64,000 nucleotides of DNA, taken from contig NZ_CP127389.1 in the NCBI RefSeq assembly GCF_030271835.1, forward strand, positions 372,001-436,000, in the 5' to 3' direction. Under the pieces are notes generated by a model that was not told the origin of the DNA, ran no database searches, and saw only the letters and a list, made by a program, of their open reading frames with translations. Shown in pieces: positions 1 through 9,600 of this stretch. How positions within the stretch are numbered: the stretch's first letter is position 1; the number at the start of each line of letters is the position of its first letter. The stretch is from Proteus appendicitidis. Lineage in GTDB: Bacteria > Pseudomonadota > Gammaproteobacteria > Enterobacterales > Enterobacteriaceae. The translations under genes and the position numbers were made by a program.

Positions 1-988
<988 letters not shown>

Positions 989-2086
989 GTGATTATAATT
1001 CGATATTTAGCTCGGGAAACCCTTAAAAGTCAGATAGCCATCTTATTTATTTTGATGCTTATCTTCTTTAGCCAGAAACTGGTTGAAATTTTAGGGGCTG
1101 CTGTTGAAGGTAACATTCCTACAAACCTCGTGATTTCTCTGCTGTGGCTGGGAATTCCTGAGATGGCACAGCTTATTCTTCCATTAAGCCTTTTTCTTGG
1201 GCTTCTGATGACTTACAGCAAACTTTATGTTGAAAGTGAGATAACCGTCATGAATGCGTGCGGAATAGGTAAGAAAGCATTGGTGCAAGCTGCACTGTTG
1301 CTCTCATTACTCACCAGCGCATTAGCCGCAGGAAATGTCATTTGGCTTATTCCTTGGTCTTCGGCGCATCAAGAGCAAGTCCTTGAGGATGCTAAAGCAA
1401 ACCCAAGTTTAGCTGCATTGATGGAAGGGCAATTTAAAATGTCCAGCGACCGCAATATGGTGCTCTATCTTGGTAGTGTAAAAGGGAATCAATTCCAAGA
1501 TGTATTTCTTGCACAGTTGCGTCCAACACAAGATCAGCGTCCTTCTGTCGTGGTGGCAGATAAAGGCTATACCAAAGAATTACCTAACGGGAATCAAATA
1601 GTCGTATTAAGTGAGGGAACTCGCTATGAAGGTACGGCTGTACTACGTGATTTTCGTATTACCGATTTTAATGACTACCAAGCTGTTATCGGGCACCGTG
1701 AATCTACCATTCGCAGTAATCGCGTAGAACAAAAAACGATGACTGAGCTTTGGCATTCAAATGAAGCAGAGTCTATCGCTGAATTCCATTGGCGCTTAAC
1801 TTTGATTTTCTCTGTTATCATTATGGCGGTGATGGTCGTGCCTTTAAGTGAGGTAAATCCACGTCAAGGTCGCGTATTAAGTATGCTACCAGCCATGCTG
1901 CTTTATCTGGTGTTCTTCTTACTACAAAGTTCATTGCACTCTAACGGTGAAAAAGGAAAACTGGATCCCCTAATTGCAATGTGGAGTGTTAATGGCGCTT
2001 ATCTTGCCTTGGCTATCTTATTGAATGTTTGGGATACCTTGCCTATGCGTAAATTCCGCGCTCGCTTTAAGAAAGGAGTTGCCTGA
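989..2086 (+). CDS. lptF: LPS export permease LptF
   Basis: 365 residues, starting with a GTG codon (MIIIRYLARETLKSQ), the same N-terminus and length as E. coli LptF. It is one of the two membrane subunits of the LptB2FG ABC transporter, which extracts lipopolysaccharide from the inner membrane and passes it to LptC/LptA. Transmembrane segments are visible near residues 15-35, 55-75, 100-120 and in the C-terminal third; the jellyroll periplasmic domain lies between (about 130-260). The segment VNPRQGRVLSMLPAMLLYL is a strongly conserved family stretch. The gene overlaps lptG by one base (TGATG), so the two are translationally coupled. Confidence 0.97.
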   Translation: MIIIRYLARETLKSQIAILFILMLIFFSQKLVEILGAAVEGNIPTNLVISLLWLGIPEMAQLILPLSLFLGLLMTYSKLYVESEITVMNACGIGKKALVQAALLLSLLTSALAAGNVIWLIPWSSAHQEQVLEDAKANPSLAALMEGQFKMSSDRNMVLYLGSVKGNQFQDVFLAQLRPTQDQRPSVVVADKGYTKELPNGNQIVVLSEGTRYEGTAVLRDFRITDFNDYQAVIGHRESTIRSNRVEQKTMTELWHSNEAESIAEFHWRLTLIFSVIIMAVMVVPLSEVNPRQGRVLSMLPAMLLYLVFFLLQSSLHSNGEKGKLDPLIAMWSVNGAYLALAILLNVWDTLPMRKFRARFKKGVA

Positions 2087-3165
2087 TGTTTGGTGTATTA
2101 GATAGATATATCGGGCGTACTATTTTACAGTCAATTTTGATGACACTCTTTTTGCTGGTTTCATTATCCGGCATTATTAAATTTGTCGATCAACTTCGTA
2201 AAGTAGGGCAAGGGGATTTCACCACTCTCGATGCGGGTGTTTACGCGATTTTAAATATCCTTAAAGATGTGCAGATTTTCTTTCCTATGGCGGCATTACT
2301 TGGTGCGTTATTAGGATTAGGTGCATTAGCAACGCGCAGTGAGTTGGTGGTGATGCAAGCATCGGGATTTACCCGCTTGCAAATTGCAGGCTCTGTGATG
2401 AAAACCGCTATTCCATTGGTTCTGTTAACTGTGCTGATTGGTGAATGGGGTGCGCCACAAGGTGAACAATACGCACGTAACTATCGTGCCGAAAAAATCA
2501 TGGGTAACTCTTTAGTTTCCACTAACCGTGGTATGTGGGCTAAAGATGGCAACCAATTTATTCATATCAACCGAATAAAGAGCCAAAATGAGATGCAAGG
2601 CATCACACTCTATGATTTTAATAATGATAGAAAACTAGAAACGGTACGTTATGCATCAAGTGCAATCTACGATGTGAATAAAAAAACGTGGATGCTAACG
2701 CAAGTCGAGCAATCAGATTTAACTGATCCACAAAAAATCACAGGTAAAAAACAGGTATCACTTGAATGGCCAACACGACTAACGCCAGAAAAATTAAGCG
2801 TTGTGGCGTTAGATCCAGATGCATTATCGATCAGCGGGCTTTATCAGTACGTTAAATATCTAAAACAGAGTGGGCAAGAGTCAGCAAACTATGAGCTGAA
2901 TTTCTGGAAAAAAATCTTTGCTCCAATCTCTGTTGCGGTAATGATGTTAATGGCATTGTCATTTATTTTTGGCCCACTACGTACTGTACCAATGGGATTA
3001 AGAGTCTTAACGGGGATCTCTTTTGGGTTCTTATTCTATATCGTCAATGAAGTTTCAGGACGATTAAGTTTGGTTTATGGCATACCCGCAGTGATTGCCG
3101 CATTAGTACCGGGAATGCTCTTCCTAACGTTGAGTTTATGGTTATTGATGAAGCGTAATCGCTAA
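2086..3165 (+). CDS. lptG: LPS export permease LptG
   Basis: 359 residues, partner of LptF in the LptB2FG transporter. It has the same architecture: two transmembrane pairs around a periplasmic beta-jellyroll (roughly residues 130-250). The N-terminus MFGVLDRYIGRTILQSI and the late segment FGPLRTVPMGLRVLTG are typical of LptG. The start codon overlaps the lptF stop, and a strong hairpin terminator follows at about 3190. Function, membership in the essential LPS export chain and inner-membrane location follow from the family. Confidence 0.97.
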   Translation: MFGVLDRYIGRTILQSILMTLFLLVSLSGIIKFVDQLRKVGQGDFTTLDAGVYAILNILKDVQIFFPMAALLGALLGLGALATRSELVVMQASGFTRLQIAGSVMKTAIPLVLLTVLIGEWGAPQGEQYARNYRAEKIMGNSLVSTNRGMWAKDGNQFIHINRIKSQNEMQGITLYDFNNDRKLETVRYASSAIYDVNKKTWMLTQVEQSDLTDPQKITGKKQVSLEWPTRLTPEKLSVVALDPDALSISGLYQYVKYLKQSGQESANYELNFWKKIFAPISVAVMMLMALSFIFGPLRTVPMGLRVLTGISFGFLFYIVNEVSGRLSLVYGIPAVIAALVPGMLFLTLSLWLLMKRNR

Positions 3166-3187
3166 GTAAATATCAGCCAGAAAAACA

Positions 3188-3213
3188 AAAAGCGCCTTAT
3201 AAGGCGCTTTTTT
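3188..3213. terminator. Bidirectional intrinsic terminator after lptG
   Basis: AGCGCCTT/AAGGCGCT stem (3191-3198 with 3201-3208), two-base loop, A-rich on the left and T-rich on the right. It can end both lptFG (plus) and the convergent beta-lactamase-like gene (minus). Confidence 0.9.
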
Positions 3214-3232
3214 ATTGCTATTGAGTATGCGA

Positions 3233-4462
3233 TCACTGATAAAAATCTTTTGCTAGCGCACGAACAAGAGCATTAGTCCCCTGAGTTACTTCACTAAATT
3301 TAGTGCCGTTAGGTTTACGGGTGATCACCACAAATACACCGATATTTAATTCAGGGATGGTTGCCATATAAGTATTAAACCCACCGCCGCCACCTGTTTT
3401 TTGGTAAATGGCCGGAACACCATTGGCGGGAGCCATATAAACCCAGCCTAAACCCACGCCATCAGCACGACCCGCCACATCCATCCCTTCTATTGAAGAG
3501 AGTCGATTACGAGGAAAGTAGACAGATTGCTCTTTACTTGCTGTTGCCTTTCGCATGGCGTTATGAGAAGTCAAAAAGCCTTGCATCCAACGTTGCATAT
3601 CGGCAGGCGTTGAGTACACACCTCCACTTCCGGCCGCTGCGATGGTGTCAGAGCATGGGCTGGGTTTATATCCGATTAATAGCCGTTGGCATTGCGCTGG
3701 CGTTGGTGTCAGTGTGGTATTAGTCATGCCTGCGGGCTGAGTGACATATTGTTGTAAAAGTTGAGGATAACTTTTACCTGATGCTTTCACCAAGGCATCC
3801 GCTAATAGATCGTAAGCTAGGTTTGAATAAGCCGCTTGATTGCCTGCGGTAGATGTCAGTGTCGCTTTTTTCAACCAGTTCCAGCGGTCGCCATGCGTTG
3901 GCCATATAAAAACAGGTCTTCCCCATTTTCCACCCGGTTGTTCTCGCGGAAAACCACTGGTATGACTCGCTAAATGATAAAGACGGATAGGGGATTGAGC
4001 GCTAACTAATGGAATATCTACACCATAGTAGCTGTATTTTTGCAGTGGATCGGTGACTAATAATTTTCCATCATCTTGTAACTTTAACATCACTTCACTG
4101 GTCATCAGCTTTGTGACAGAAGCGATACGGATCAGTGAGTTCATTGATGGTGCATTGCGGCTTTCAGGTGTTGTCGTCCCAAAAGAACGATTCAAGGTTT
4201 GAGAGTTATTGATCATGACAATAACCATGCCTTGAGGATTACTCTTTTGATAAATCTGTGAGGCATATTTATCAAACAGTGTTCTTGCATTGCTTACATT
4301 AGGGCTTAATGCCGTAGGCCATTGCGTTAATTCAGGTACACTGTTCTGTTGATTTAACATAGAAGGTTGTGTCGCTGGTGGTAATGACGAACGCTGGCTA
4401 CATGCATTCAATGTCAATAAAGCGACTGGGATCATAAGATATTTTAGAAAATGTTTTTTCAT
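3233..4462 (-). CDS. Serine beta-lactamase/penicillin-binding family lipoprotein (AmpH/AmpC-like fold)
   Basis: Starts best at the ATG at 4462 (409 residues); the longer frame would begin with TTG at 4474. It has a lipoprotein signal: hydrophobic stretch then LTLNAC, with Cys21 as the lipidated residue. The three class C/low-molecular-weight PBP motifs are present: SVTK (115-118), YSN (212-214) and KTG (355-357), the last in a KTGGGGGF context. These make a serine acyl-enzyme hydrolase of the periplasm, probably acting on peptidoglycan peptides or beta-lactams. The exact substrate cannot be told from the sequence; a DD-peptidase/AmpH-like housekeeping role is as likely as resistance. No ampR-like regulator is adjacent. 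It is convergent with lptG and shares its terminator. Confidence 0.85.
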   Translation of the reverse strand: MKKHFLKYLMIPVALLTLNACSQRSSLPPATQPSMLNQQNSVPELTQWPTALSPNVSNARTLFDKYASQIYQKSNPQGMVIVMINNSQTLNRSFGTTTPESRNAPSMNSLIRIASVTKLMTSEVMLKLQDDGKLLVTDPLQKYSYYGVDIPLVSAQSPIRLYHLASHTSGFPREQPGGKWGRPVFIWPTHGDRWNWLKKATLTSTAGNQAAYSNLAYDLLADALVKASGKSYPQLLQQYVTQPAGMTNTTLTPTPAQCQRLLIGYKPSPCSDTIAAAGSGGVYSTPADMQRWMQGFLTSHNAMRKATASKEQSVYFPRNRLSSIEGMDVAGRADGVGLGWVYMAPANGVPAIYQKTGGGGGFNTYMATIPELNIGVFVVITRKPNGTKFSEVTQGTNALVRALAKDFYQ

Positions 4463-4550
4463 TTTTACTTTCAACAGAAGTCAGTGAGGTGAAAGGAATG
4501 CGATCAACATAAAATGGTTTATGTTTTAATTTGGTGCCTTTCTTATCGCG

Positions 4551-4634
4551 CTATTTTTTCTTTATCATTTTTAATACGGCACCTAAGATAATACCAACAA
4601 ATATGCCTGTTATAATCCAGCCAACAATGCCCAT
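4551..4634 (-). CDS. Predicted 27-residue single-span membrane protein
   Basis: A short frame from ATG 4634 to TAG 4551 encodes MGIVGWIITGIFVGIILGA followed by a basic end VLKMIKKK. It is one hydrophobic helix of about 20 residues with a positively charged C-terminus, and an AAGG ribosome binding site lies about seven bases before the start. The opening resembles the first helix of small YeaQ/YmgE-type membrane proteins, but it is much shorter and may be unrelated. It lies upstream of the beta-lactamase-like gene on the same strand, 88 bases away. No experimental support is known to me. Confidence 0.5.
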   Translation of the reverse strand: MGIVGWIITGIFVGIILGAVLKMIKKK

Positions 4635-5234
4635 AACACCGCCTTCTAATCAGATTTAAACTAAATTTTGATTATATTATCAGAAATAAGAATGTCTATC
4701 AGTGCAAGAGCCAGTTATCACAAAGTTGGCATTAAATGTGTCAAATTGTCTCTAAGAAAAAGAGAGTGAAGAAAAACTGCATCATAAAAGGACATTTCCT
4801 TTATGTTTCTCCTCTAAAAGTGAGGGAAGTATTACCGTTAAGTTACAATCTTCCTCAATTTACCCCAATTTTTAACCTTATTATTAGCTTTTCTTTATTA
4901 TTAAGTTAGGATATGTTTATCAAGAAGATGTTAATGAATGGTGTTATAATCTATTGAATTACATGTGTATGGTTTATTGTTCTTTATTTTGTTTTAATTG
5001 GATTTGTTATTGGATGTTTGTAAAAGGAATATAAGTGTGTATCATATTTTGTAATAATTTAATGATTGTGGGATTGTGAAATTAAATTTATTATAGCTTC
5101 ATCAAGTTGAGAGACTGAGAATATAAGAGTTACAGAGCAAAGATATCACAGCAATAATAGAGTGAAGTAATAAGAGGTATATTATAAAATGACCTCTTCA
5201 ATAATAAATAATTTATATATTAATAGTAATGTTT

Positions 5235-5550
5235 CAACACCATTATATTAAATAGTAGTACCTTCGTTAACTCAGTAAATAAGTATCTTTATATTAGATA
5301 GTTGCGTCTTTATTAACGCAATAAATAAGTACCTTTATATTAGATAGCAGTACCTTTGTTAAAATAGTAAATAAGTACCTTTATATTAGATAGCAGTACC
5401 TTTGTTAAAATAGTAAATAAGTACCTTTATATTAGATAGCAGTACCTTCGTTAAAGTAGTAAATAAGTACCTTTATATTAGATAGTTGTGCCTTCATTAA
5501 CGCAGTAAATAAGTACCTTTATATTAAATAGTAATTTCCTATATAGTAGT
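5235..5550. repeat. Tandem array of 46-bp repeats (about seven units)
   Basis: Units begin with AAGTACCTTTATATTAGATA at 5281 (variant), 5327, 5373, 5419, 5465 and 5511 (last one decayed), with a diverged unit before 5281. Units at 5327 and 5373 are identical. Each unit is itself two related half-units of about 22-24 bases sharing AGTACCTT..TTA, so the basic period is near two helical turns. No cas genes and no unique spacers: this is not a CRISPR. Function unknown. Confidence 0.9.
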
Positions 5551-5736
5551 AAGAAGTATCTTAGTAAAGTAGTTAATCCTTTATATCAATAATATGTAGT
5601 ATAGATAAAGAAGTACATTATATTAATAAAACATAATTACCCTCTTCCTCACACCAGGGGAGAAAAGGGCAGTGACGCTACAAAAATAATTTATAGTCAT
5701 TAAAATAAAATAAAGCCCTCGTTTAGCAGTACTATC

Positions 5737-5773
5737 GGATCAAAACACTAACCCAAGTTTTGATCCTTTTTTT
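5737..5773 (+). terminator. Strong intrinsic terminator without an assigned gene
   Basis: Perfect 10-bp stem GGATCAAAAC (5737-5746) with GTTTTGATCC (5757-5766), ten-base loop, then seven T. No protein gene precedes it on the plus strand, so it could end a small RNA starting somewhere in about 5600-5700. Confidence 0.8.
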
Positions 5774-6070
5774 ATTTATCGTTATGTATAATAAAATATA
5801 TCGATTAAATAAGTTAGTTTTAATAAATTTATATAATGACGATATAATCTTTAAAAGAAATAAGATAAGAAAAAAATAAGAAAAAAGTAGTAATAAGGTA
5901 AAAAATAAACGTAGACATAAGAAAAACAAGATAATTGATTTATCGATACAACATGATTAAAGCATTAACGATAGATATCGTGATGTAACCTCTAGGTCGT
6001 GTTTTATGATAGTAACAACTCCCCAAATGCACTTTTTTTCGCCAATCAAACTGAAAACTAACAATAATTG

Positions 6071-6098
6071 TTGCGAGGGTTCTTCACGCAAGTATAAT
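6071..6098 (+). promoter_or_regulatory. Sigma-70 promoter of leuX
   Basis: -35 TTGCGA (6071-6076), 16-base spacer, -10 TATAAT (6093-6098). The GC-rich bases after the -10 look like a stringent discriminator. The tRNA starts 28 bases downstream of the -10. Confidence 0.75.
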
Positions 6099-6125
6099 GG
6101 GCAGGTTTTCCAGACACACTTCTGT

Positions 6126-6210
6126 GCCGGAGTGGCGAAATTGGTAGACGCAGTTGATTCAAAATCAACCGCCTTCGGGTGTGCCGGTTCGAGTCCGGCC
6201 TTCGGCACCA
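6126..6210 (+). tRNA. leuX: tRNA-Leu (anticodon CAA)
   Basis: 85 bases including encoded CCA. Acceptor stem GCCGGAG pairs with CTTCGGC, the anticodon loop TTCAAAA gives CAA, a long variable arm (CGCCTTCGGGTG) marks the class II leucine tRNA, and GGTTCGAGTCC is the T arm. It is very close to E. coli leuX, which also lies downstream of the pepA/lptFG region and is a well known genomic-island target site. Confidence 0.98.
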
Positions 6211-6216
6211 AAAATC

Positions 6217-6239
6217 AGACGCTAAAAGCGTCTTTTTTT
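6217..6239 (+). terminator. leuX intrinsic terminator
   Basis: AGACGCT (6217-6223), AAA loop, AGCGTCT (6227-6233), then a run of T. Confidence 0.9.
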
Positions 6240-6403
6240 ATGCCTAAAGTTTATGATTTATAAGGTTTTCCCTCTCCCATCTGGTTTTCCCCGCTATGCT
6301 AAAATAAACCCATATCAAGTATCTGCTGTTGCATGTTGTTGCTTTAAGCATGTTGGTATCTCTCGATTCAATAATAGTTTGTACCAACGCAAGGAGATAA
6401 ATC

Positions 6404-6625
6404 ATGGCTCTTACTGATGCTAAAGTCAGGGCTACTGAGCTATCGGGTATCACTGAATTACCTGGTCCAGAATCACTCCTGGGTGCAGCGGTAAACGAGC
6501 GTAAGAATGAGCTTTACTTTCCAGCTGGTATTTCGCCGGGCAAACGGCGAAATAACCCAACAGGGAAGGAAGTACCGGACGAGTACGCAATAGCGTCATT
6601 TCATTCATTGCATTATCACTCCTGA
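6404..6625 (+). pseudogene. Remnant of a P4-type tyrosine integrase (5' end only)
   Basis: An AAGGAG ribosome site precedes an ATG encoding MALTDAKVRA, the hallmark N-terminus of P4-like tRNA-targeting integrases, about 190 bases after leuX as in intact islands. Resemblance stops within about 10-20 residues; the rest of the 73-residue frame matches nothing I recognise, and the catalytic R..H-R..Y domain is absent. Deletion of the integrase body, with druE sequence now abutting, is the simplest reading. Confidence 0.65.
6529..6554. terminator. Hairpin downstream of druE
   Basis: Perfect 9-bp inverted repeat TATTTCGCC (6529-6537) / GGCGAAATA (6546-6554) with an eight-base loop, 77 bases past the druE stop. 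There is no clear T run, so it may act as a 3'-protecting structure rather than a classical terminator. Confidence 0.45.
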
Positions 6626-6630
6626 GATGA

Positions 6631-9600
6631 TTACGCCTGAGTCCGTAATTTCGCCATTTCAGTCCCCATGCGGCGGGACAATGCAAAAGTATTCGTCGCG
6701 TCTACGTCCACCTCATATGAAAATACCTCAAGTTCGGGGGTTGCAGCAAATGCAGCATCGGGATCCCAGAATGGATGTAATACGGCGGCCCACCGCCCGT
6801 CACCGGTGCGAATCACGGGTATATTCCCCATCACTTTTACGTCACTGTCGCTATATAGCGAAGCGGCCTCTTTGGCTAATCGTAAGGCATTTTCCGGCCA
6901 GTCAGACACGCCCGGAGATGTAAAATCACCGTTCAGCCCGGCGTTATAGGTTTGATCCAGAAGAAGTTGAATAACATCCAGTCCCAGACGCCAGTCCAGC
7001 AACCCGTGATACGGCTGGTTTCCGTATCGGTGCAGGCAGTGATAACACCCTTGAAAGCATCGTTCGCGATGATCGGATTGCAGAAACTCAGCCAGAGGGT
7101 AAGCCGTTTTGTTATTTAAAATATTCTTCATGACCTCAAGTATAATGAGAGAGCCGGATGCGTCCTTCTGCTGCAGCCGTTCACATAACCCTGAACCATT
7201 AACCAGACGATCGGCCATTTGCAGAACCGGTACCGACTTACCGTTTTTCAGTATTTGAACGCGGGGTTCCAGAATTTCAATTTCTTCAGGATCAATATCC
7301 AATAGTTCTTTTGATGCATAGTTAACAATGATAAAAGACGCCGAGAGCGCAGCAGCTCTGAATGCCGGAGTTAGAGTGGAATACTGTAGCCGGAGACCTG
7401 GTGGGGTTTGGGCAACCATTAGCGCAAGTAGATCAGTCACTTTAGGCGCGGCAAGATAAAATGTGTTTCGGGTTTCTCCCCGCTCGGTAAAGTGGTTTTT
7501 AACTGATAGGTTGGTCTCAATTATTTGACTATCCATCCAAACCCGGTTCGCCGAAAGCGGCTGGTAGGTCCCCTGCTTTCTGAAAGGGACCGATAGGTCC
7601 CCCTGTGTTGCGCTGAAACCACGCCATGTTTTATTGGCATAAATTCCCCGATTCAGGCGGTGCAGACATGTCTGTGGCTGAAGCTGTATCGCCACATTAA
7701 CGTCAGGCTCAGGCGTTGCAGAAAAAGCGTAGGCTTCTGCAATTGATACACGACTGGCTGTGGTCAGGATCTGATCAAAATCCTCTTTGGCCGATTTTGG
7801 TTCCAGCGTGGTGATAAATCCATAAGGAACATAGCATTGATAGCGCTCTGCCTTATCCATAACGGCACCACAGATAGTACATTTGGTAGCCAGAGAGTTT
7901 GCCGGAGCCCAGATGTTGCACTCCGGACAGGCGGTCATTGTTCTGAGTTCACCCGGTTCGCAGGCATTTGAATAAAATGATCGTGGATTTTTTCTGCTTT
8001 GTTTAAGCAGTCCACTATAACCTGCTGTAAAGTAGCGCCGTTTATCCTGAACCAGAATTTTTCCGGGAGCAAATTCCTGTATCGCAATATCCAGATCGCG
8101 GTCCATGCTGGCGAATTCGATTTCTTTTTCACCTGTGCTGACAGGTCTTGTCAGCAAAAGGCGTGATCGGGTCGGCATGCCATACATTGGGAATTTACCG
8201 TGTTCCGCCAACGCCTCTGCCAGCCCTTTCGCCTCCATCGCGCTGTCGTTCAGTACGGCGTTGATATCCTGAATCAGCTGTTCCGGTGTCAAAGGCTGAA
8301 TAATTTTCTGGAACAAATGGGGGTTTTGCTGTGTGCTAGTCTGGGTAAATTCATCGCGCGCCAGGATGGTTGCTTCAATGGCCTGCCGGATTTTTGGCAG
8401 CCAGTCCGTTTGGTTTTCTTTCAGCCAGTGCACCGGGAAAAACTCACCATGGTTATCAGGGATGTGTGCGTAGTCGTCAACCGGCCATGGGTGATCGGCT
8501 TTTTCCGTTTGCTGTCTTAACCATTTGAATGCCGACACCAGCCAGATTTTTCGTACCAGTCTCTGGCAGATCATTTCCAGCTTTGTAGTCAGAAATGGTG
8601 GAGGAGGGAGGTCGCCGGTAATTTTTTCCGGATAGCGGAAGTAAAACAGATCGTGACTTTTACTGCGACACGTGGTTAATACGAATGAAAACGCTTGTCC
8701 ACGTCGTCCGGCACGTCCGACACGTTGTTGATAATTAAAGCGTTGTGGCGGCATGTTGGCCTGAAAAACCGCACGTAAATCACCGATATCCACGCCCACT
8801 TCCATGGTTGTGGTTACAGAAAGCACATCAACCACCCGAGCTGCCCGGTCAAGATCTCGATCTGGCTCAAAATTTTTCATTCCTTCTGGTAAAATATCAT
8901 CGTCGTCGGCAATCAAAATACCTTTAAACCGGCGTAGCCTTGCCGCCGGATTTTCTGTCATTCCAGTCAGTTCCTCTGAGCGCATCCTGTGGATACCAGA
9001 AGAATGTGAGAGACGTTTACCGAGATAGTGTTGCATCTGGAGCGTTTTTGCCTCGCTGCACGGCGTTTCTGGTAAAGGAGAGTAGCAACGAGTACATATT
9101 CCCGCGCCGGTGTGCATGTGTATACGCCCACAACGGGAGCAGCGCCAGACGCGATCAGTAGGTTTCGCCAGGCGAAAGTGCATTTTACCAATATCAATAA
9201 TACCGCCCTGATGGCCAGTCAGCTCTAGTTGCCGGAGAAAACTATCAATTAAAGATAAAGGATCGCCTCCTGAGCACTGGCATATCTCCTGTGTAAAACG
9301 GTACAGGCGGTTTCTATGATTGACATCGCGCGCTGAACGCCATGGAGTTTCTGGCTTTGTATATTGTGAAGGGGTCACCCGGTATGCGTCTGCCAACACA
9401 CGAAACATTGCGTTATAAATCGTGAGATGTTCCCGTGAGTCGTTTCCGGTAATGGGAAGGCAGGGATAACCCCAACCGGACTCTTCCAGCGCGAAATAGG
9501 TTTTACTGAATACGCTTTCCCCCACTAACCGTTTCAGATCGCGTGAAATCTCCTGTCGTGCCACAAGCAGGTTGTCTTCATAGGATGGAAGTGCCTTCCA

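Larger units (their letters stand above)
4635..6060. other. Long AT-rich gene-poor region before leuX
   Basis: No convincing protein gene in 1.4 kb. Open frames such as one at 5732-5929 (minus) are Leu/Phe-rich translations of AT-rich DNA without a ribosome site. The stretch holds a 46-bp tandem repeat array (about 5235-5550) and a strong orphan terminator (5737-5773), annotated separately. Confidence 0.6.

Noticed and set aside
5235..5550. CRISPR array
   Set aside because: Units are contiguous, with no unique spacers, and no cas genes are present.
5732..5929. 65-residue Leu/Phe-rich ORF on the minus strand
   Set aside because: Low-complexity translation of AT-rich DNA that overlaps a strong terminator and has no ribosome site.
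6006..6263. ORFs reading through leuX on both strands
   Set aside because: They cover a clear tRNA gene; one gives the well known spurious AKLVDAVDSKSTAFGCAGSS translation of leucine tRNA.
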